This document shows, one piece after another, positions 45,002 to 53,229 of a DNA stretch of 64,000 bases. The stretch lies in contig CAVQIT010000008.1 in NCBI GenBank assembly GCA_963712655.1, forward strand, positions 1,488,001-1,552,000, in the 5' to 3' direction. This DNA is from Pollutimonas sp963712655. Lineage in GTDB: Bacteria; Pseudomonadota; Gammaproteobacteria; Burkholderiales; Burkholderiaceae_B. The notes beneath the pieces were generated by a model, which had not been told where the DNA came from, did not search any database, and saw only the letters and a list, made by a program, of their open reading frames with translations. The translations under genes and the position numbers were made by a program. Within the stretch, counting starts at the first letter, position 1. Every line of letters begins with the position of its first letter.

Positions 45002-46216
45002 TCATAAGCCTGCCAGCGTGCCGGCGGCGGCCAGAAGGCCGACCACGATCCACGGCGGTGTTTTCCAGACGGTCAAGAGCAGGAAGCCGGCGAGCGCCAG
45101 CGCAAAATCCCGGGCCGTCAGAACCGCGTTGATCCAGACCGGGTCATAAAGGGCGGCCCCCAGTATTCCGACCACCGCGGCGTTCGCGCCGCGCATTGCC
45201 GCCTGGGCATTCGGCCGCATGCGCACTGTGCCCCAGAACGGCAGCACGCCATACACCAGCAGCAAGCCTGGCGAAAGCAAGGCGACCAGGGCTATGGCGG
45301 CGCCCGCCAGGCCGTTCGGCGACGGTTCCATTACGGCGCCGAGATAAGCGGCGAAAGTGAATAGCGGTCCGGGCACGGCCTGGGCGACGCCATAGCCGGC
45401 AAGGAAGGTTTCATTGCTTACCCATCCCGGGGCAACCACTTCCGCTTGCAGCAGGGGCAACACGACATGGCCTCCGCCGAACACGAATGCGCCGGACCGG
45501 TAGAAGGCATCGAACAGGGCGATGCCCGGAAGGTTGGCCGTGGCGGCGGCGATGGCGGGAAGCAAGAGCAGCGCGGTGAACAGGATAAGGACTGCCGCGC
45601 CACGGCGCCGGGTAATGGGAAATCGCAAATGGGCGGACTGGGCTGAGGCCTGGCCGGGGCAGAGCCGCAGGCCGGCGCAGGCGCCAAGGGCGATAGCCGT
45701 GATTTGTCCGAGCGAGCCGGCAAAGAATACGACGATCGCAACAGCGGCCAAGGCAATCGCGGCGCGTTCGCGATCCGGCGCAAGCGTGCGCGCCATGCCG
45801 TAGACGGCTTGCGCGACGACTGCCACGGCGACCAGCTTGAGGCCATGCAAAAAACCGTCGGCGACAGGCCCCGTGAACGCGGTTGCGCTGAGCGCAAAGG
45901 CGAACATGATCAAGGCGGAGGGCAGGGTGAAACCGATCGATGCCGCCAGCCCGCCCGGAAGGCCGTTGCCGCGCAGGACGCCCAGTGAAAAGGCAACTTT
46001 GCTGGATCCGGGACCGGGCAGGAATTGGCAAAGCGCAACCACGTCGGCATAGCCCGCTTCCGCCAGCCACTTGCGCCGCACAACCAGTTCATCGCGGAAA
46101 TAGCCCAGGTGCGCGACGGGGCCGCCGAATGACGTGCAGCCCAACAGCAGGAATACCAGGAAAATCGTCCAGGCACTGTCGCTTGTGTTTCCGCTTTCAT
46201 TTTCCGCCGCCGCCAT
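45002..46216 (-). CDS. chrA: Chromate transporter, long-chain ChrA type
   Basis: This 404-residue membrane protein is made of two homologous CHR halves with about 10-12 hydrophobic segments. The first half has GCTSFGGPVAHLGYFRDELV and CQFLPGPGSSKVAFSLG; the second has FVFGGGHVVLPLLQAEVV and GVAQAVPGPLFTFAAYLG. Members export chromate and give resistance, though some lack that activity. The start at MAAAENE is chosen because upstream in-frame residues show no homology. It stands alone, without chrB. Confidence 0.9.
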   Translation of the reverse strand: MAAAENESGNTSDSAWTIFLVFLLLGCTSFGGPVAHLGYFRDELVVRRKWLAEAGYADVVALCQFLPGPGSSKVAFSLGVLRGNGLPGGLAASIGFTLPSALIMFAFALSATAFTGPVADGFLHGLKLVAVAVVAQAVYGMARTLAPDRERAAIALAAVAIVVFFAGSLGQITAIALGACAGLRLCPGQASAQSAHLRFPITRRRGAAVLILFTALLLLPAIAAATANLPGIALFDAFYRSGAFVFGGGHVVLPLLQAEVVAPGWVSNETFLAGYGVAQAVPGPLFTFAAYLGAVMEPSPNGLAGAAIALVALLSPGLLLVYGVLPFWGTVRMRPNAQAAMRGANAAVVGILGAALYDPVWINAVLTARDFALALAGFLLLTVWKTPPWIVVGLLAAAGTLAGL

Positions 46217-46256
46217 GCGCCACCCCTTGCCTGATCGCCCGGATGATAACCGGTTT

Positions 46257-47255
46257 CTATTGCAGCATTGGATTCTGCTCGATCGGCCTATGGTGTTGCC
46301 GATGGGCGCGCTTGTCGGCATACATGGCTTTATCCGCGTCCAGGACTAGCTGCTCGATGGATGCATGCCGCTGGTAATCGTATTGAATCTGTCCAACGCT
46401 GAACTGTATGTCGTAAGCGGCGCCTTGCGCTTGGCGGGCGGTTTCCAGCGCTTGCCGCAAGCGGAGCATGATCTCCGTTACCTGCCCGCTGCTGATATCG
46501 ATCAGCAGTGCGACAAATTCATCGCCGCCGATACGGCCGACGACATCGCTGCCGCGCAGCACGCCTTGCAATACGCTGGCAAACGTCATCAACGCGCGGT
46601 CGCCCTCGGCGTGGCCGTATTGATCGTTTATATGCTTGAAGTTGTTCAAGTCGAAGAAGACCAGCCATGTGGGCTTGTCCATGCGCTTGCAGACGCGCAA
46701 CGCTTGTCCGGCAATGGCCTCGAAACCTCGCCGGTTCGCCATCTTGGTCAGATCATCCTTGATCGCCAGTTCGAACGTGATGATTTCCCGTTCGGCCATT
46801 TTGCCCAGATCGCGCAGGATTTCTTGCTCTTCGACGTTCAGTTGGCGCGGTTTGAAATCCATTATGCAAATAGAGCCCAGCCGCAGGCCGTTGGACACCG
46901 TCAAGGGGCAGCCCGCATAGAAGCGGATGCCTGGAGCGGCGGTAACCAGGGGATTGTCGTGAAAACGCTTGTCCGCCAGCGCATCGGGTACGATAAACAG
47001 GTCTTCGCCCAGGATGGCATGCCCGCAAAATGAATAGTCGCGCGAAGTCTGCCTGGAGGAAAGCCCGTCCACCGATTTGAACCATTGCCGATCCGCATCC
47101 ACCAGGCTGACAGTCGCAACGGGAACGTTGAATAAGCGCTTTGCCATGCGCGTCAAGCGATCAAATCGTTCTTCCGGCGGTGTATCAAGGATATCGAACG
47201 CGCGTAAAGCGTCGAGCCGTTCTTTTTCATTGTCGGGTTTGGCGGGGATCAACAT
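46257..47255 (-). CDS. GAF-GGDEF diguanylate cyclase
   Basis: This 332-residue cyclic-di-GMP synthase has a GAF sensor at about residues 20-165 (FNVPVATVSLVDADRQWFKS) and a GGDEF domain at about 170-330. The active site is intact (GRIGGDEFVALL) and an RGSD inhibitory I-site sits five residues before it, so product feedback is likely. There are no membrane segments; it should be cytosolic. It is a single gene, leftward, between chrA and the TAXI operon. Confidence 0.93.
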   Translation of the reverse strand: MLIPAKPDNEKERLDALRAFDILDTPPEERFDRLTRMAKRLFNVPVATVSLVDADRQWFKSVDGLSSRQTSRDYSFCGHAILGEDLFIVPDALADKRFHDNPLVTAAPGIRFYAGCPLTVSNGLRLGSICIMDFKPRQLNVEEQEILRDLGKMAEREIITFELAIKDDLTKMANRRGFEAIAGQALRVCKRMDKPTWLVFFDLNNFKHINDQYGHAEGDRALMTFASVLQGVLRGSDVVGRIGGDEFVALLIDISSGQVTEIMLRLRQALETARQAQGAAYDIQFSVGQIQYDYQRHASIEQLVLDADKAMYADKRAHRQHHRPIEQNPMLQ

Positions 47256-47379
47256 TTTTTGCCTCTCAGAATCGGCTTGATTATCAGCCTCTAATAATTA
47301 TGAGCGGCAATTTTAAGTGTATTGGAGCGGATTTTGTGAAATATCGATGCAAGCGCCAGGCCGGGCGGCCATGGCCTGA

Positions 47380-47937
47380 CTATTCGCCGCCGGAGCCGGG
47401 CGACAGGTATTCTATGTGGAGCAGCAGTTCGCCATTGGGCAAAACCACTCCGAACGCCTTTTTGTGAGCGCCGGCCACCAGGCTGTCCACATTTACCGCC
47501 ACCCTTGCGGCCGATAGGGTGGAAAGTGCCTGGCGTTGCGCATCATTCAGCCAGGGGCGGAGCATCTGGCCGGGCACGCGCGATTCGGCATGGTAAGCGG
47601 GCAGGCCTGCGGCCAGGTCTTTCAGCGCTTCGGGCTGGAACTTGATGGCCGCTGTCAGCCATATATAGTCGGTGGGGCCCGGCGGGGTGAACAGGCCGGG
47701 ATTCAGGTTGCCCTCGGGCATTGATGCCAATTCGAACTTGACGGCCACCGGAGCGGCCGGCAGCCGCACATATTGGGCAAGCGTTGCGGGAGACTGCTGC
47801 ACGCCGTCCGCCTGGGACGTGCAGGCGCCGGCGCACAGCAGGATGGACGATAGCAATAGCCAGGCCAGGCCCTGGATCATGGGTCGCGTAGCATCGCCCG
47901 AAAGCTTTTTCTCGTGGCGGCGCGGGGGTATCGGCAT
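47380..47937 (-). CDS. Exported protein of unknown function, last gene of TAXI operon
   Basis: This 185-residue protein is not recognised. A basic N terminus precedes a hydrophobic segment (about residues 23-38) ending LLCAGACTSQ, a weak lipobox, so it is probably secreted or a lipoprotein. The mature part is soluble and Pro/Ala-rich and has no cysteines. The ATG is 7 bases after the TAXI receptor stop, so the two are co-translated; an internal ATG at 47880 is possible. It may help the receptor or act in the envelope. The function is unassigned. Confidence 0.7.
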   Translation of the reverse strand: MPIPPRRHEKKLSGDATRPMIQGLAWLLLSSILLCAGACTSQADGVQQSPATLAQYVRLPAAPVAVKFELASMPEGNLNPGLFTPPGPTDYIWLTAAIKFQPEALKDLAAGLPAYHAESRVPGQMLRPWLNDAQRQALSTLSAARVAVNVDSLVAGAHKKAFGVVLPNGELLLHIEYLSPGSGGE

Positions 47938-47944
47938 GGCCGGC

Positions 47945-48877
47945 CTAACGCGTGTACATCACCCACTTGCCGGTCGAGTTGGCGTCGACTTGTTGCCACT
48001 TGGGATGCGTGCCTACCGTTTCCTTCAGTTCATCGAGCTTGCTCGTGACGCAGTCGCGCAATGCATGCAAGCCTTCGACCATCGCCGGAGTTTTGTAGTC
48101 GCGGGTGACGAACAAGGCTTGCACCGACAAAGCCGGTACGCCCGACGAATCGCTTAGATTGTTGTAGGTCAGCTTGGTGGTGTTATAGATGCTGCTTAGC
48201 TTTTCCGCCGGCGCGCCGCTGACAGGCAGCAGTTTATAGTTCTGGTCCAATGCCTGGATGGCGGTCGCCGGAGCGCCCATTACCATGACCACCGCGTCGA
48301 TTTTGCTTTCCTGCAGCGCTTTGAGCGCCGCGTCGTTGTTCGGATAGGTTTCGATCACGTCGAATGGCACGCCAGAGTTGCCGGCGAGCACCTTGGCCGT
48401 AATGATCGAGCCGCCCACAGCGGCGACCGAGCGGCCTTTCAGGTCTTGAAAGTCGCGCAAGACGACCTGCGTGCCGCCGAACTTGATCCCGCCCAGGCCC
48501 CAGCCGCCTTCCCGCCGGCCGTCGGCACGAGTGACGATATGCACTTCTTCAGGATGCAGGGCAATCAGCGTTTTCACATTCGAGGCAATTTGCTGCTCGT
48601 TCTGGGCGCGATACTTCAGCACATCTGTCTGGACGATCGCCGCGTTGATTTTGTTGCCGACCAGCAGATCCACGTTTTCGACCGAGCCGCTCGTGTTCTG
48701 TTCGGAAAGCACCAAGGCGTTCTGGCATACGCCATTGATTTCCTTGAACATCTGCGAATAAGTACCTTTGGCGCCGCCGGTGGCGACTTTAAGCTGTTGC
48801 GCCTGGGCGGCGCCGGCGGCAGCGAACGACAGGATAGCGGCGGCAGCGATGCGAACTAACGGTTTTGATGCATACAT
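47945..48877 (-). CDS. TAXI family solute-binding protein
   Basis: This 310-residue periplasmic receptor is of the TRAP-associated extracytoplasmic immunogenic (TAXI) type. The signal peptide (about 1-27, ending GAAQA) is followed by LKVATGGAKGTYSQMFKEI, the ligand loop of the family, and DVIETYPNNDAALKALQ. The start at 48877 follows GGAG; a TTG five codons upstream is less likely. No TRAP membrane protein is in the window. Instead it is in an operon with a coiled-coil membrane protein, a 47-residue membrane peptide and an exported protein. Confidence 0.88.
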   Translation of the reverse strand: MYASKPLVRIAAAAILSFAAAGAAQAQQLKVATGGAKGTYSQMFKEINGVCQNALVLSEQNTSGSVENVDLLVGNKINAAIVQTDVLKYRAQNEQQIASNVKTLIALHPEEVHIVTRADGRREGGWGLGGIKFGGTQVVLRDFQDLKGRSVAAVGGSIITAKVLAGNSGVPFDVIETYPNNDAALKALQESKIDAVVMVMGAPATAIQALDQNYKLLPVSGAPAEKLSSIYNTTKLTYNNLSDSSGVPALSVQALFVTRDYKTPAMVEGLHALRDCVTSKLDELKETVGTHPKWQQVDANSTGKWVMYTR

Positions 48878-48909
48878 CGAGTGGATCTCCAAATGGTATG
48901 TGGAATTGA

Positions 48910-49053
48910 TTACATCGAGAAGTTTTTGAATGAGTCGTCGGATTGTTTGCTGACGGGCGCCGGCGGCTTGCTGTCCTGAGTGTTCGCCGTGAGCGCATAG
49001 CCCGCCAGACCGGCAAGGATCAGCAAAATAAAGGAAATAATGTAGTAGCGCAT
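48910..49053 (-). CDS. 47-residue single-span membrane protein
   Basis: This short reading frame, MRYYIISFILLILAGLAGYA at its start, has one transmembrane helix (residues 3-22) and a polar tail rich in Lys, Pro, Ser and Asp. It lies in the 191-base space between two operon genes with an AGGAC ribosome site, starts 15 bases after the coiled-coil gene and ends 32 bases before the TAXI gene. It may be a small partner of one of these. The evidence is position, ribosome site and coherent topology; no family is recognised. Confidence 0.6.
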   Translation of the reverse strand: MRYYIISFILLILAGLAGYALTANTQDSKPPAPVSKQSDDSFKNFSM

Positions 49054-49068
49054 GAAGAAGTCCTGTCC

Positions 49069-49794
49069 TTACGAGTCGATGACCAGATCGGCGTTGGCCG
49101 GGATTTGGATCTTTGCGCCCTTGGACGGGTTGTATTCCAGTTCCATCAGCGAGCTGTTCAATTGGGCGAACGCCGTGTTCATGGCTTGCTCGACGGTATC
49201 GAACGATTCATCGAGCTTGATCTTTTCATAGACTTCCTCGTCGCTGAAATTCTTGCCCGCGTTTTCGGCGGCCAGGGCAGCCAGGGCGACTTCGTACCGG
49301 GCTTTTTGCTTGTTGATTTCGGCTTCGAAGGCTTGCAGATTGGACTTGGCTTCTTTAAGGCGCAGCAAGCGAAGCTGCAGCAACTTCTTCATGCCGTCGA
49401 GCTGCTCCTGGAATTCCGTTGCCTGATCGGGATACTCGCGAACCAGCGATTTGACCTTGGTTTCGAAATTGGCCACCGCCGCGGAGAAATCCTCGACCTT
49501 TTTTTTCATCGCGTCCCAATCGCGCGCTTTGACGATGAGCACGTTGGTCATGGTTTCGATGGGGTTTTTGCGCGCTTCGGCCTTGATGCCCTTTAGCTTC
49601 CAGTTGGCGAACTTCATGGCCATCATCGGCGCCAGGGCAATGGCGGTGCCGCCCACCAGCAGAAAGAGGATGAGCGCCAGAAGCCCTTGCAATGCCGAGA
49701 AAATAATGGGAGCAGCTACCGCTATGACCAGGATGGTGACGCCGACCATGAACCACTTGGCCAGCCTCTTTTTTCTTACATCGGTGTCGCTCAT
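49069..49794 (-). CDS. Membrane-anchored coiled-coil protein of unknown function
   Basis: This 241-residue protein has two adjacent hydrophobic segments (about residues 14-32 and 35-57), then a long charged helical part (about 85-190) with heptad-like spacing. The overall look is that of PspA- or TelA-like scaffold proteins, but no diagnostic motif is seen. It is the first gene of a four-gene leftward operon with the 47-residue peptide, the TAXI receptor and an exported protein. A role in assembling that group at the inner membrane is a guess. Confidence 0.75.
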   Translation of the reverse strand: MSDTDVRKKRLAKWFMVGVTILVIAVAAPIIFSALQGLLALILFLLVGGTAIALAPMMAMKFANWKLKGIKAEARKNPIETMTNVLIVKARDWDAMKKKVEDFSAAVANFETKVKSLVREYPDQATEFQEQLDGMKKLLQLRLLRLKEAKSNLQAFEAEINKQKARYEVALAALAAENAGKNFSDEEVYEKIKLDESFDTVEQAMNTAFAQLNSSLMELEYNPSKGAKIQIPANADLVIDS

Positions 49795-50023
49795 GCTGCC
49801 AGACTCCTCGGAGTTTCAAAATTAATAGTCACGGAATAGTAGCAAAACGTTAAATGGGGTTGGAATACAAATGGTAACCCTCGGTTGTTTCAACTGTTGC
49901 TTGCGATGCCGCGCCGCCGCCGGCTGAGCCGCTCCAGGCGCGGCCTTCAGCTTTATTTAAGATTGGACGCGGGAGTCCTTGCCGGGATGGTCTTGCTATT
50001 GTCGTTTTTTTGTTGCTATAGCA

Positions 50024-50698
50024 TCATGATGGCGATGCTTGACGGCAAAGGATTGCGTGATCGTTATGCTGGGGCCTGCTGACGCTAAATCCCCGCCCGC
50101 GTGACGGGTCAACAGGCCCTAGGCCAAGGCGCGCTTTCAATTGGCGGCGCGATGCATCGAGCATTTCCGCGGAGCGCTTGCGGTCCGGTTCGCAGCGCGC
50201 CAGGGTTAGCGCGCCCACCAGTTCATTGAGGACCGATAAGGCAACAGCCATCGGCTGCGCAAAGCCCAGTTGCGCCAGGCTTTTGCCGAATGCATCGGCC
50301 AGGTTGCGCACGCCCACGGCGAAGGCTTTCCGGTTGTCCGCGCTCAGGCGGGGGAGGTCGCAGGCCAGGGCGGCCATCGGGCAACCTATTGCGCGCTGAT
50401 CGCGATGCGGGGCCGACAGATAGAAGTCGATATAGGCGGCCCATCCTTGCGCCGCGGGCAAGTCTTGCGTTTCGCGCAGCCATCGCGCTGCGCTTTCTTC
50501 GAACATGTGTTGGATGGATGCCGCAAGCAAAGCGTCCTTGGAGGCGAAGTGCGCATAAAAACCGCCATGCGTCAGCCCCGCCTTGCTCATTATCGACGCC
50601 AGCGCGACTTGTTGCGGGCCTTCGCTGCGAACAGCCTTTGCCGCTTCCTTTAGAATCCGTTGCCGGGTTTTCTGTTTGTGTTCGGCGTCGTAACGCAT
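50024..50698 (-). CDS. TetR family regulator with repeat-derived C-terminal tail
   Basis: This 224-residue protein has a TetR HTH at about residues 8-55 (VALASIMSKAGLTHGGFYAHFASKD) and a ligand domain to about 180. Family members normally end near the RRQLKARLGLG segment. Here the frame continues into the dispersed repeat at 50071-50123 and picks up about 25 residues (PVDPSRGRG...) from it. It lies 18 bases downstream of the thiolase gene in the same direction and probably regulates it. The added tail may be harmless or may affect folding. Confidence 0.85.
   Translation of the reverse strand: MRYDAEHKQKTRQRILKEAAKAVRSEGPQQVALASIMSKAGLTHGGFYAHFASKDALLAASIQHMFEESAARWLRETQDLPAAQGWAAYIDFYLSAPHRDQRAIGCPMAALACDLPRLSADNRKAFAVGVRNLADAFGKSLAQLGFAQPMAVALSVLNELVGALTLARCEPDRKRSAEMLDASRRQLKARLGLGPVDPSRGRGFSVSRPQHNDHAILCRQASPS
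50071..50123. repeat. Dispersed CTAGGGCC palindrome (copy d)
   Basis: This copy begins GGGGCCTGCTGACGCTAAAT and continues through the CCCCGCCCGCG block, then ends GGGTCAACAGGCCCTAGG. One arm is complete and the other is shortened. It overlaps the 3' end of the TetR reading frame. Confidence 0.75.
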
Positions 50699-50716
50699 GG
50701 CCGCGCTCCCCCGGTA

Positions 50717-51877
50717 TCAGACAGCCTGCAGAATAGTGGCGATGCCCTGGCCTCCGCCTATGCATTGAGTGGCCAGCGCATAGCGGCCATTTTCCCGCTG
50801 CAGCAATTGCGCGGCCTTGCCTGTGATCCGGGCGCCTGTGGCGCCCAAAGGGTGTCCGAGCGCGATTGCCCCGCCGTCCAGATTGACTTTGCCGCGGGCT
50901 ATGCCTAGTTCGCGCAGGCAGGCAACGGCTTGTGAGCCGAAGGCTTCGTTGATTTCGACTATGTCGATGTCGTCGATGCGCAGGCCGGCGCGGGCCAGCG
51001 CTTTGCGCGTGGCCGGAACCGGGCCCATGCCCATGAATTCCGGAGGCACGCCCGCGATGGCTGTGGATTTGATCTTGGCGAGCACCGTCAGGCCATGCTG
51101 CCTGGCGAAAGCCGCCGACGTTACCAGCACGGCGCAAGCGCCGTCGGTCAATGGCGAGGCCGTGCCTGCCGTGACGGTGCCGCCTTCGCCGAAGGCGGGC
51201 TTTAACGCCGCCAGGCCTTCCAGCGTGGTTTGCGGCCTGAGGCACAGGTCGCGGTCGACCAGAATGCCTGCTTCTGTTTGCACTGGCGCGATTTCTTGTT
51301 CCAGGCGGCCGGATGACTGGGCGGCGGCGGCTTTTTGCTGGGATTCGAAGGCCAGTTGTTCCTGTTCGGCACGCAGCACATGGTATTTCAGCGCAACGTT
51401 TTCCGCGGTTTGCCCCATGGGCATGTAAGCCTGGATGCCGATCTCGGCGTCCGGGCGGCCGGCGCCGGCGAACCGGGGATTCGGCGTGGGGTTGAGCCCC
51501 CCTTGCGGAACCATGCTCATGCTTTCGACACCGGCGGCAATGAATGCATCGCCTGCGCCGATGGCGATTTGCCCGGCGGCGATATGGATGGCGTACATGG
51601 ATGATCCGCAGAAGCGATTCAATGTGACGCCGCCCAATTCCAGGGGCAGGCCGGCCAGCAGCGACGCAATCCGCGCGATATTGTTGCCTTGCGCCCCTTC
51701 CGGGTATGCGCAACCCATGAGGACGTCTTCGATCAACGAGGGGTCGATGCCGGTGCGCCGTACCAGCGCTTGCAGCGCGATAGCGGCCAGGTCGTCGGGC
51801 CGGGTGGCGGCCAGCGGCCCTTTGCGCGCAAAGGTAAAGGGTGTGCGGACATAGCCGGCAATAACAGCTTCGTTCAT
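50717..51877 (-). CDS. Acetyl-CoA acetyltransferase (thiolase II type)
   Basis: This 386-residue thiolase condenses or cleaves 3-oxoacyl-CoA. The nucleophilic Cys is in NRFCGSSMYAI (about residue 90), the catalytic His in GGAIALGHPLGATG, and the second Cys in TQCIGGGQG. The start at MNEAVIAGY follows GGAG; upstream sequence in the frame lacks homology. The divergent-side gap (51878-52134, 257 bases) holds a short ATGATGATCATCAT-type palindrome near 51987-52000 and the argC terminator. The TetR gene follows in the same direction. Confidence 0.92.
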   Translation of the reverse strand: MNEAVIAGYVRTPFTFARKGPLAATRPDDLAAIALQALVRRTGIDPSLIEDVLMGCAYPEGAQGNNIARIASLLAGLPLELGGVTLNRFCGSSMYAIHIAAGQIAIGAGDAFIAAGVESMSMVPQGGLNPTPNPRFAGAGRPDAEIGIQAYMPMGQTAENVALKYHVLRAEQEQLAFESQQKAAAAQSSGRLEQEIAPVQTEAGILVDRDLCLRPQTTLEGLAALKPAFGEGGTVTAGTASPLTDGACAVLVTSAAFARQHGLTVLAKIKSTAIAGVPPEFMGMGPVPATRKALARAGLRIDDIDIVEINEAFGSQAVACLRELGIARGKVNLDGGAIALGHPLGATGARITGKAAQLLQRENGRYALATQCIGGGQGIATILQAV

Positions 51878-52088
51878 TTTTACATGGCTCCTGATGGTGA
51901 TGCGGCACGGCCTTGCCGGCAACTGTGGCATGCGGCCTTGCGGCGGGCTTCGTGCGGCCGAACCGGCCTTGAACCGATTTCATCAATGATATGATGATCA
52001 TCATATCATTGGGGCCGGCCAAAAACAATTTTCAAACCGTGGCGTGGGAAGCAATCGCGGGGAGTGATCGGGCCCCGCGGGGGAAGTG

Positions 52089-52128
52089 ATCAGCCGGAGT
52101 TGCGCAAGCAACAGCGATTCCGGCTGAT
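52089..52128. terminator. Nested hairpin downstream of argC
   Basis: ATCAGCCGGA pairs with TCCGGCTGAT, and inside it GTTGC-GCAA-GCAAC forms a second stem. It lies 7 bases after the argC stop on the minus strand, the place for a transcription terminator, though no strong T-run follows. Confidence 0.55.
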
Positions 52129-52134
52129 TGGGGC

Positions 52135-53079
52135 TTAGATCAGGCCCGTTTTTTCGTCGACGCCCAACAAGATATTCAGGTTCTGAACCGCGGCGCCCGA
52201 TGCGCCTTTACCCAGGTTGTCGAGGCGCGCCACCAATACGATTTCCTCGTCGGATTCGCTGGCGAACACGATCAGCTCGATAAGATTGGTTCCGGACGCT
52301 GTATCCGCGCGGAGAAAATCGCCCCTGATCAAGTTGGGCCGGATATCGGTCGCTGCGACATTGACGAAGGTCGACCCTGAGTAATGATTTGCCAGGGCTT
52401 CGCGCAGCGCCGCCGATCCGCCGCCCAGCGATTCGCGCGCGAAGGTGACGGCGACCAGCATGCCTGTGGGGAAGTGCCCTACACTGGGCAGGAAAATGGG
52501 CCTGCGCCGCAGCTTGGAATGCTGCTGGATTTCCGGCACATGCTTGTGCTTGAGCCCGGTGCCGTAAAAAGCGAAAGGTTCGGGATCGGCGCCCTTATGG
52601 ATTTCTATCAGCGCTTTGCCGCCGCCTGTGTAGCCCGAAACGCCCACGATATGCATGGCCTGGTCGGGTGCGACAAGTTGCGCGTCGACCAAAGGACGCA
52701 GCAAAGCAATGGCGCCGGTCGCGTAGCAGCCGGGGTTGCTGATGCGGCTGGAGGCGGCAATGCGTTCGCGTTGCCCGGCGGTCAGTTCCGGGAACCCGTA
52801 TACCCAACCGTCGGCGGTTCTGTGCGCCGAACTGGCGTCAATGACCCGGACATTGGAATTCGTGATCAGCGAGACGGCTTCCCGCGATGCATCGTCGGGC
52901 AGGCACAGAATGACGATATCGGCCTGATTCAGCGCGTTTTGGCGCTGCTCCAGCGACCGGCGCTCGGACTCGGGCACGGTGATGAGCTCGAGATCGTTGC
53001 GGGTGGCAAGCCTGTCGGCAATCTGCAAGCCGGTCGTGCCATGCTGGCCGTCGATAAAAATTACAGGCTTGGCTGCCAT
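52135..53079 (-). CDS. argC: N-acetyl-gamma-glutamyl-phosphate reductase, short (type 2)
   Basis: This 314-residue NADPH-dependent enzyme makes N-acetylglutamate semialdehyde in arginine synthesis. It has IFIDGQHGTTGLQIADRL (nucleotide-binding start), SNPGCYATGAIALLRPL with the catalytic Cys (about residue 115), and GVSGYTGGGK. The length matches the type 2 family rather than the roughly 345-residue type 1. It is a single gene, leftward, with a hairpin terminator after it and a 77-bp palindrome upstream of its leader. Confidence 0.93.
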   Translation of the reverse strand: MAAKPVIFIDGQHGTTGLQIADRLATRNDLELITVPESERRSLEQRQNALNQADIVILCLPDDASREAVSLITNSNVRVIDASSAHRTADGWVYGFPELTAGQRERIAASSRISNPGCYATGAIALLRPLVDAQLVAPDQAMHIVGVSGYTGGGKALIEIHKGADPEPFAFYGTGLKHKHVPEIQQHSKLRRRPIFLPSVGHFPTGMLVAVTFARESLGGGSAALREALANHYSGSTFVNVAATDIRPNLIRGDFLRADTASGTNLIELIVFASESDEEIVLVARLDNLGKGASGAAVQNLNILLGVDEKTGLI

Positions 53080-53144
53080 GTTTTTTCCTCAAGTAGTTTC
53101 TTTTATCCTATTGTAAGAGTCTTCCTTGCGGCTGTCTCGCTGAA

Positions 53145-53221
53145 CTAGAGCCTGTTGACGCTAAATCCCCGCCCGCGTTGACTAGTCACGCGGGCGGGGA
53201 TTTAGCGTCAACAGGCCCTAG
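53145..53221. repeat. Complete 77-bp palindromic repeat (copy e)
   Basis: The arms at 53151-53177 and 53189-53215 are perfect 27-bp inverse copies beginning CCTGTTGACGCTAAATCCCC. They surround TGACTAGTCA, itself a palindrome. Both ends carry CTAG, with one mismatch in the outer six bases, so the whole 77 bases can fold on itself. Four partial copies (a-d) lie elsewhere in the window. It sits between the argC start and the SDR stop. Confidence 0.85.
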
Positions 53222-53229
53222 GAGCAATG

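Noticed and set aside
49885..50082. Possible 65-residue membrane peptide after the coiled-coil gene
   Set aside because: It needs a TTG start without a ribosome site and ends in repeat copy d; a hydrophobic stretch alone is not enough.
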